Positions 58,395 to 64,000 of a stretch of DNA of 64,000 bases are shown piece by piece (position 1 is the first letter of the stretch; every line of letters begins with the position of its first letter). The notes beneath the pieces were generated by a model. That model was not told the DNA's origin and searched no databases. It worked only from the letters and a program-made list of their open reading frames with translations. A program made the position numbers and the translations under genes. This DNA comes from Polyangia bacterium (GTDB taxonomy: Bacteria; Myxococcota_A; Polyangia; Fen-1088). The DNA is taken from assembly GCA_036268875.1 (NCBI GenBank), contig DATATI010000020.1, positions 308,012 through 372,011 on the forward strand. Reading direction: 5' to 3'.

Positions 58395-59642
58395 TCAGAT
58401 CGACTCCAAGAACAGCAGACCCGGCGTCTCCAGCGACGCCTTCACCTCGGCCAGAAACTGCGCCGCTTCGTAACCGTCGACCAACCGGTGATCGACTGAG
58501 ATCGAAAGGTTCATCAGATCGCGCACCACGATCTCGCCGTCGCGCACCGCCGGGCGCTTGGCGATCTTGGCCGGCGCCATGATCGCCACCTCGGGAAAAT
58601 TGATGATCGGCGTGGCCATCACGCCGCCCAGCGGTCCCAGGCTGCTGATGGTGAAGGTCGATCCCGACAACTCGGCGCGCGAGGCTCTGTTGGTGCGAGT
58701 GGCCTCGGCCAATCGCTCGATCTCCTGGGCCAGATCCACCAGCGACCGCCGATCGGCGTCGCGTACCACCGGAACGATCAAACCGGCGTCGGTGGCCGTG
58801 GCCAGGCCGATGTGATAGCTGCGGCGCTGGACGATCTCGCCGGCGGCTTCGTCGAGGGTGGCGTTCAGCGCGGGAAATTTCTGCAGCGCCGCCACCGTGG
58901 CCTTGATGATGAACGGCAGGAACGACAGCTTGATGCCGCGGCCTTCGAGGCGTTCGTTGGCGCGCCGGCGGAAGAGCACCAGGTCGGTGCAGTCGACCTC
59001 TTCGACGTAAGTGAAATGGGCGGCGGTGTGCTTGGAGTGGACCAGATGTTCGGCGATCTTGCGGCGCACGCCGCGAAACGGCAGGCGCACGTCGCCCACC
59101 TGGCGTGCGGTCGCCGCCGCACCGACAGTCGCGCCGAGCGTCTGGTGTTCGCGCACGTCGTCCGAGGTAATCCGGCCGTTGGGTCCGCTGCCGGCGATCT
59201 GGCCAATGTCGACCCCGATGTCGCGCGCCAGCTTGCGCGTGGCCGGCGTGGCCAGCACCGGCCGCGTGTCGCCGGCGCCGTTGCTGCTGGTGGAGGCGGC
59301 GACGACACGGGCGGCAGCACCAACCGCTGCAACGGCTGGCACCGATAGCGCGTCCGCCGTCTTCCCCGGCGCGCGGTTCGTGGCGGCGCCCGCGCTGTCG
59401 CCGTCGGCAAGCTCGATGGTAATCAGCACCTTGCCGACCGGGCACACCTGGCCTTCGGCGAACATGCGCTTGCCCACGCGTCCGGCGCGCGGGGAGGGGA
59501 TCTCCACCGTGGCCTTGTCGGTCATGATCTCGACCATCGGTTGATCTTCGCGCAGCGGATCGCCTTCCTTGACCAGCCAGCGAACGACCTCGCCCTCGAC
59601 GACGCCTTCACCGATGTCGGGCAGCCTGAACTCGTACGTCAT
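58395..59642 (-). CDS. 2-oxoacid dehydrogenase E2 (dihydrolipoamide acyltransferase)
   Basis: A 415-residue protein. A lipoyl domain (about 1-78) has lipoyl-Lys in EIMTDKATVEIPSP. An Ala-rich linker leads to the peripheral-subunit-binding domain (about 130-165: ATRKLARDIGVDIGQIAGSG). The catalytic acyltransferase domain ends with DHRLVDGYEAAQFL (family HxxxDG). GGGGA precedes the ATG. Substrate: branched-chain or pyruvate type cannot be fixed. Confidence 0.95.
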   Translation of the reverse strand: MTYEFRLPDIGEGVVEGEVVRWLVKEGDPLREDQPMVEIMTDKATVEIPSPRAGRVGKRMFAEGQVCPVGKVLITIELADGDSAGAATNRAPGKTADALSVPAVAAVGAAARVVAASTSSNGAGDTRPVLATPATRKLARDIGVDIGQIAGSGPNGRITSDDVREHQTLGATVGAAATARQVGDVRLPFRGVRRKIAEHLVHSKHTAAHFTYVEEVDCTDLVLFRRRANERLEGRGIKLSFLPFIIKATVAALQKFPALNATLDEAAGEIVQRRSYHIGLATATDAGLIVPVVRDADRRSLVDLAQEIERLAEATRTNRASRAELSGSTFTISSLGPLGGVMATPIINFPEVAIMAPAKIAKRPAVRDGEIVVRDLMNLSISVDHRLVDGYEAAQFLAEVKASLETPGLLFLESI

Positions 59643-59684
59643 GCAGCGCGCTTTCCCCGGGGCCGAGAACCCCGACCACCAACT

Positions 59685-60659
59685 CTAGAAGTTCACCACC
59701 CGCTTGACGGCGTCCAGGATGCGGTTGGCGTCGGGCAGGTATTCATGTTCGAGCGTATAGGGAAACGGCGTATCGAATCCAGTGACGCGCAAGATCGGCG
59801 CCTCCAAGTGCAGGATCGCTCTCTCTTGGATCGAGGCGGCCAGCTCGGCTCCGAAACCACAGGTGCGCGGAGCTTCGTGCGCCACCACCACGCGGCCGGT
59901 CTTCTGCACCGACTTTAGAATCGCGTCGATGTCGAACGGCAGCAGCGTGCGCAGGTCGATGATCTCCAGATCGAAGCCCAGGGCCTCGCCCTTCTCACCG
60001 GCTTCGATGGCGGTGTGGACCATCGCGCCCCAGGCCAGCACCGTGACCTGACGGCCCTCGCGCACGATCTTCGCTTCACCCAGCGGAATGGTGTACTCGC
60101 CGTCGGGAACATTGCCCTTGGCGGCGCGGTAGACGCGTTTTGGCTCCATGAAGATCACCGGATCTTCGCCGCGGATGCAGGTCGTCAGTAGACCTTTGGC
60201 GTCGATGGGGTTCGACGGACAGACCACCTTCAACCCCGGCACATGAATGAACAGCGCCTCGGGCGACTGCGAATGGTAGTGCCCGCCCTTGATGCCACCA
60301 CCGACGGGCGTGCGAATGACCACCGGCGCCGGATACTCGCCGCCCGAGCGATAGCGCATCTTGGCCAGCTCGCTGACGATCTGATCGTAAGCGGGATAGA
60401 TGAAGTCGGCGAACTGGATCTCCGGCACCGGCCGCATCCCGTAAAGCGCCATGCCGATGGCCGTGCCGACGATCCCCGATTCGGCCAGCGGCGTGTCGAT
60501 GCAACGCTCGGGGCCGAACTCTTCTTGCAGGCCGGTGGTGGCCCGGAAGACGCCGCCGAAACGACCGACGTCTTCGCCCAGCACCACCACGCGCGGATCG
60601 CGCCGCATCTCCAGTCGAAGAGCGTCGTTCACAGCCTGAATGATGTTCATCTCGGGCAT
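59685..60659 (-). CDS. 2-oxoacid dehydrogenase E1 beta subunit
   Basis: A 324-residue transketolase-like subunit: VVVLGEDVGRFGGVFRAT, CIDTPLAESGIVGTAIGMAL, EIQFADFIYPAYDQIVSELA and RTPVGGGIKGGHYHSQSPEA. It is the first gene of the operon, 42 bases before E2. In most operons E1alpha comes first, so the order E1beta-E2-E1alpha-E3 is atypical. An internal ATG three codons later is an alternative start. Confidence 0.95.
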   Translation of the reverse strand: MPEMNIIQAVNDALRLEMRRDPRVVVLGEDVGRFGGVFRATTGLQEEFGPERCIDTPLAESGIVGTAIGMALYGMRPVPEIQFADFIYPAYDQIVSELAKMRYRSGGEYPAPVVIRTPVGGGIKGGHYHSQSPEALFIHVPGLKVVCPSNPIDAKGLLTTCIRGEDPVIFMEPKRVYRAAKGNVPDGEYTIPLGEAKIVREGRQVTVLAWGAMVHTAIEAGEKGEALGFDLEIIDLRTLLPFDIDAILKSVQKTGRVVVAHEAPRTCGFGAELAASIQERAILHLEAPILRVTGFDTPFPYTLEHEYLPDANRILDAVKRVVNF

Positions 60660-60845
60660 CGCGGTGACTCGGCTTACGCCACCCCGCGACGGAAATCAAG
60701 TCGCACCGTCGGGCGAGAAACTAGGCGAATTAACCGCGAATCTGGCTGGTCGAAATCTTGGCGAAACAAGGTTGCGCAAAGATGACGACCACAAACGAGG
60801 GGATCGTCCGGAGGACTCCCCAACCACAACAGCCAGGAGAGACTA

Positions 60846-61205
60846 ATGTTCAAGAAGCTTTCGATCTCCGTCTTCGTTCTGTCGCTGGGAGCGGCGCCTT
60901 TCGTCGGCTGTTCCAGCAGCAGCACGCCCACCGACGCAAAAGCAGACGGTGTCGGCGGCGGCGGCGGTAAGGCGGACGGCGCGGCCGGTGAGGACGGAGG
61001 CGGTGGCACAGGCGGCAGCGACGCCAGCCCACCGGAAGACGCCGGCGACGCGGCGGCGGATATGGCTACGGACATGGCCTCCACCGAGACGGAGGGCGAC
61101 ACGACGACCGACACCAGCGACGTGCCGGCCACGGAGACGGCGCCCGAAACAGATGACGCGGGAACCGACACCGTCACCGACGCGGGCGACGAGACCGGCG
61201 GCTAG
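60846..61205 (+). CDS. Small acidic, disordered lipoprotein
   Basis: A 119-residue protein with AGGAGAG before the ATG. The signal MFKKLSISVFVLSLGAAPF ends in lipobox FVGC. The mature part is almost wholly Gly, Asp, Ala, Thr and Glu (TDTSDVPATETAPETDDAG), with no predicted fold, strongly negative. Such chains may act as surface spacers or calcium-binding coats. No partner is evident. Confidence 0.75.
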   Translation: MFKKLSISVFVLSLGAAPFVGCSSSSTPTDAKADGVGGGGGKADGAAGEDGGGGTGGSDASPPEDAGDAAADMATDMASTETEGDTTTDTSDVPATETAPETDDAGTDTVTDAGDETGG

Positions 61206-61245
61206 AACTGCTTGGCCGCCAAATGGTCTGCGTGGTGCGCCGCTG

Positions 61246-62076
61246 CTAGCGCGCCACGCAGACGTTGTTCACGCAAGCCGCTTTCTTGCTGGCGCACGGC
61301 TCGACCAGGCAGCGCACGCCCGGACCGGAACACACGGGATCCTTCGTCGTCTTGGCCAGCGCCCGACAATCGCAGCCGGTGCAGTAGTCGTCGAAGAGAC
61401 GGCAATCGTCGTCGACCTTGCACGGGTTGGTGATCACCGGCCCCGGTCCGCAGGCGATGGCCGGACACGCGCCGCCTTTGCGGCCGCAGATCCCGCAGCT
61501 AGGACTGCAGCAAACGTCGCCGGGGTTGCAGGTCTTCGTGCCGCACGGCTCGCCGGGTTGCCCGGCGTCGGGCGGTGGCGGCTCGCAGACGGCCGCGATG
61601 CACGCAGCGTTCTTCGGCGCGCAGAGGCCGCAGCCGGCATTGCAGCAGTATTCGCCGATCGGGCAGGTCTTCGGACCGCACGCCACGCCGACTGCATCGG
61701 TGCCAGCGTCGACCGGCGGGTTCGACCCGGTGTCGGCTGCCGCGTCGGGTTTGGTCGGGGGGACCGGACAGTTGGGCCCTGACCAGTGACACGCGCCGTC
61801 CGCGCCAAGGTCGCAGGTGAAGACTGGAGCCTCGGCGTCCGCACAGCCGATTGCCGGTACCGGCTGGTTCTGGCAATCCGACGCGGCGCACGGCGTGGAC
61901 CCTGGACCGCTGCCGCCCGAGCCTGGGTTGGCCTGGCCGCCGGTGCCCACGCCCGAGCCGCCGGCTCCCACGCTGCCGCCGCTGCCGCCACCGGCGGGTA
62001 GCGTTTCATCCTTACCGCAGCCGACCGCCGAGCCAATCAACAAGGAAACAGTGAACAGGGCCAACACTGATCTCAT
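61246..62076 (-). CDS. Cysteine-rich lipoprotein with tandem Cys motifs
   Basis: The start MRSVLALFTVSLLIGS (62076) with AGGAGA gives 276 residues; the lipobox is SAVGC. A Gly/Ser linker leads to a Cys-rich part with two copies of CG-KTC-x2-G-x2-CC-x3-CG-x-C (CGPKTCPIGEYCCNAGCGLC; CGTKTCNPGDVCCSPSCGIC) and a third Cys cluster near the C-terminus (DYCTGCDCRALAK). Disulfide-stabilised repeats suggest an extracellular binding module. This repeat style is seen in many myxobacterial surface lipoproteins. It converges on the small acidic lipoprotein, 40 bases away. Confidence 0.82.
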   Translation of the reverse strand: MRSVLALFTVSLLIGSAVGCGKDETLPAGGGSGGSVGAGGSGVGTGGQANPGSGGSGPGSTPCAASDCQNQPVPAIGCADAEAPVFTCDLGADGACHWSGPNCPVPPTKPDAAADTGSNPPVDAGTDAVGVACGPKTCPIGEYCCNAGCGLCAPKNAACIAAVCEPPPPDAGQPGEPCGTKTCNPGDVCCSPSCGICGRKGGACPAIACGPGPVITNPCKVDDDCRLFDDYCTGCDCRALAKTTKDPVCSGPGVRCLVEPCASKKAACVNNVCVAR

Positions 62077-62301
62077 GAACAGTTCTCCTAGGAAAGTCGG
62101 AAGGCATCCGCGGGCGATCCGCCAGAGCATCGGTAAAAACAAGCAACGTTCGGGCCTGGCGGTCGGGCAGCGGAAAGGCCCGACTTCTCGGCTCGCCGCC
62201 GCCACCGCCGGGGGCGCGTCCTCAGAATCCTGATGGCCGCCCGCATTTCGACCGCGTTTGCTCCTTCGTTTTCCAGCACTCAGTCGGGTCAGGCGGCCGA
62301 A

Positions 62302-62802
62302 TTATTTCGCCGCATTCGACGACGAGTCAGGTCCGCGGTTTTGCCGGCGCAGGCGCACGATGCGCGGCTGAAAACCCATCCGGCGGAAAGCGGCCGTCGC
62401 CTCTTCGTTGAACGACCAGGCGTTCAGCTCGATGTCCCGGATGCCGTTGGCCTCGGCATCGGCCACGATGGCGTCCACCAGCGCGCGCGCCACTCCGCGC
62501 CGCTGGTGCGCGGGATCCACCGCCAGCTGATCGACCTCGCACCAGCGCCGGGCCAAGCAGAAGGGATTCTCTGCCTGCTCGTGAAATAGCGCCGCCGCAT
62601 AACCAATCGGCACGTCATCGGCTTGCGCGATCCACACCGCTGCCGTCGGCTGCTGCAGCAATGACGCGAACCAATTGGCCACGTCGCGCAGCCGCGTGGC
62701 GCGAAAGTGTTCCGGGTCCGCCGCCACGTGCGGTTGTTGAACGAACCCGTTCAAGACCGCCAACGTCATCTCGTCCCCAGCGACAGCGGATCGAATCCTC
62801 AC
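62302..62802 (-). CDS. GNAT-family N-acetyltransferase
   Basis: A 166-residue protein that starts at GTG. The acetyl-CoA motif A is VDQLAVDPAHQRRGVARALV; motif B is WSFNEEATAAFRRMGF. The acceptor is unknown. 62077-62301 upstream of the neighbour holds no gene. It is the last ordinary gene before the mobile-element debris. Confidence 0.88.
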   Translation of the reverse strand: MRIRSAVAGDEMTLAVLNGFVQQPHVAADPEHFRATRLRDVANWFASLLQQPTAAVWIAQADDVPIGYAAALFHEQAENPFCLARRWCEVDQLAVDPAHQRRGVARALVDAIVADAEANGIRDIELNAWSFNEEATAAFRRMGFQPRIVRLRRQNRGPDSSSNAAK

Positions 62803-63037
62803 GCGACTTGCCAGTGTAGTCCCTGTCTGTCAAAAAGCAGCAGTCAGCTAAGGAGGCGGGACTGGGCAGACAACGTCGTTGGGAAGTTGAACGTGCGGAT
62901 CGTCGAGGTATTCGCCCTCTTCCGCGAGAACGGTGGCGTCGGCCTTCCCCAAAAAAGTTGCCACTCGACGCTTTGAGACCTTGGCGCAGGAAGTTCGGAC
63001 AACGCTAATTTAACCCAGCCCGTCTCACCATTTCACC

Positions 63038-63075
63038 GGCACCGGTTTGAGAGCGTCTACTTTGTCTCCGGTGCC
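63038..63075. repeat. Inverted repeat after transposase gene end
   Basis: GGCACCGG (63038-63045) and CCGGTGCC (63068-63075) form a perfect 8-base stem with a 22-base loop, 12 bases beyond the transposase stop. It may be a terminator or lie near the original end of the insertion element. 62803-63037 shows nothing else recognisable. Confidence 0.55.
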
Positions 63076-63086
63076 TAAGGCCCCGA

Positions 63087-63866
63087 TCAGGAACAACTTG
63101 ATCGTTCTGTTGAAATATCGTTCGGCCTGATCGTGTAATTCCAGTCGCCGTGGAAGGACTCGTAGACGATGTTGAGACCCTCCATCTCTGCGTCGTCCAC
63201 TTTGAGTCCGGTCTCGTAGGTTCGCGTGTCGAGCTTGGCGTTGACGAAGAGCCCGTTCGCTGTACGGACGCTGCCAATCAGCTGAACGATGGTTTCATGG
63301 TCGATCAGGGGACGGCCTCTCCAGTTTTCGGTGATGTGGCAGAAGAGCCGATGCTCGATCTTGTTCCACTTGGACGTGCCAGGCGGAAAATGCGAAACGC
63401 CGATGGTCAGACCCGTGCGATCGGCGAGGCGTTGAAGCTCGCTCTTCCACAATCGCGAGCGGTAGCCGTTGCTCCCGCCGCCGTCGGCGGTGATGAGCAA
63501 TTCGGTCGCGTCGGGGTAGGCCTTCTTTCCCATGTGACGCCACCATCTGGCGATGGACTCGACGGCGAACTCAGCCGTGTCGTGGTCCACGCCGACGCTG
63601 ACCCAGGCGTTGTTGAGCCCGACGTCGTAGACCCCGTAAGGAATCGCTTTGCCGAGCTTCTTGTCGATGAAGTCGTGCACGCGCACCGGAACCGGCTCGC
63701 CCTGCGGCTGCCACTCGCGACCGTCGTTCTTGAAATCACCGACGAGTTCCTTCTTTTTCGTGTCGACCGAGATCACCGGTGCGCCGCGGGCATGGCAGGC
63801 GTCAACCCGATCATTGATGAACCCGAACTGAGCGTTCCGGTCGGGATGGGCTGTGCCCTCTGCTGG
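63087..63866 (-). pseudogene. ISAzo13-family transposase, 5'-truncated
   Basis: The frame is open from about 63866 to the stop at 63087 and holds only the C-terminal part, about 260 residues. Family blocks are clear: EGTAHPDRNAQF, APVISVDTKKKELVGDFKN, ITADGGGSNGYRSRLWK and HFPPGTSKWNKIEHRLFCH, with DDE residues in VDT, TADG and KIEHR. The N-terminal DNA-binding region is missing; upstream sequence changes to IS21-like end repeats. A GTG at 63776 could give a 229-residue piece, but no activity is expected. Confidence 0.85.
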
Positions 63867-63872
63867 CGCCGG

Positions 63873-63912
63873 TCGGAAACTGATCCACTTCGCCGCTCGG
63901 AAACTGATCCAC
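63873..63912. mobile_element. IS21-like terminal repeats (remnant)
   Basis: TCGGAAACTGATCCAC occurs at 63873-63888 and 63897-63912, exactly 24 bases apart, next to CCCCAGGGG. Direct terminal repeats of this type (GTGGATCAGTTTCCG on the other strand) are typical of IS21-family ends. No istA or istB gene is in the window. It abuts the truncated ISAzo13 transposase, so one element has disrupted the other or both were joined by deletion. The final 75 bases show no gene. Confidence 0.5.
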
Positions 63913-64000
63913 CCCAGGGGTCGGTTTCAGTTGGTCGGACAGTAGCACGCAGACCGGTCTGATTCCGGCTGCGCGTGTAGAAGTGGTTCCTGGTGACGGA

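Noticed and set aside
57151..59445. Single 764-residue frame that would fuse E1alpha to a long N-terminal part
   Set aside because: The upstream part is Arg/Gly-rich shadow sequence of the E2 gene; the E1alpha protein has a good start at 58392, just after the E2 stop.
63150..63962. 270-codon plus-strand frame at the right edge
   Set aside because: Antisense to the ISAzo13 transposase fragment, with no independent motif.

Overview
The window is high-GC and densely coded. It carries hallmarks of a Myxococcota-type (deltaproteobacterial) chromosome: many secreted lipoproteins with Gly/Ser-rich linkers, a CarF/plasmanylethanolamine-desaturase homologue, several sigma-54 activators including an FHA-domain one, a membrane Hanks kinase and paired M16 peptidases. 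The phylum is inferred from gene style; no rRNA or other marker gene is present. Region 1 (about 1-13.6 kb) opens with a cut-off CxxCH protein and a PEGA-like protein. It then holds the most interesting unit: a leftward operon exbB-exbD-tonB-NtrC-type response regulator, and a second leftward operon of TonB-dependent receptor, lipoprotein, outer-membrane barrel and 6-TM Ser/Thr kinase. A PAS histidine kinase is divergent from the receptor. Both operons have nearly the same sigma-54 promoter (shared 14-mer GGCACGGCGGCTGC) preceded by the same inverted-repeat enhancer (GCGGACA-N2-TGTCCG), which suggests one self-contained, positively autoregulated TonB regulon. Region 2 (13.6-19.6 kb): a tyrosine integrase lacking its N-terminal domain ends inside a tRNA-Gly(CCC) gene, marking a decayed integration site. 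Then come a dihaem peroxidase-like lipoprotein, transketolase and the CarF-like desaturase. Region 3 (19.7-27.2 kb): a rightward operon for an ABC exporter with two FtsX/MacB-type permeases, a LolA-like Tat-exported protein and an outer-membrane barrel, i.e. a possible inner-to-outer-membrane transport route, followed by a methyltransferase-like gene. Region 4 (27.1-34.1 kb): an FHA sigma-54 activator divergent from an ECF-type sigma factor across a region with strong inverted repeats, a CBS/zinc-ribbon protein, a Pro-rich surface protein and a catalytic/non-catalytic M16 pair. Region 5 (34.2-45.2 kb): an NrtABCD-type ABC importer, a GDP-fucose synthase-like epimerase, a NodB-type deacetylase lipoprotein, an unknown lipoprotein, a YceI/LysR divergent pair, a degenerate sigma-54-activator-like ATPase coupled to a Nudix hydrolase, and a rhodanese. 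Region 6 (45.2-54.1 kb): a double-FHA membrane protein, a DUF1517-like protein, a double cNMP-domain protein, an M14 peptidase, an HD-domain protein, an Fpg/MutM-like glycosylase, a hidden 50-residue membrane protein and a SpoU methyltransferase. Region 7 (54.1-62.8 kb): a lipoprotein, then a 2-oxoacid dehydrogenase operon in the order E1beta-E2-E1alpha-E3-lipB, a disordered acidic lipoprotein, a Cys-rich lipoprotein and a GNAT acetyltransferase. The right edge (63-64 kb) is mobile-element debris: a 5'-truncated ISAzo13-family transposase abutting short repeats like those at IS21-family ends. No rRNA, CRISPR array or replication origin was seen.
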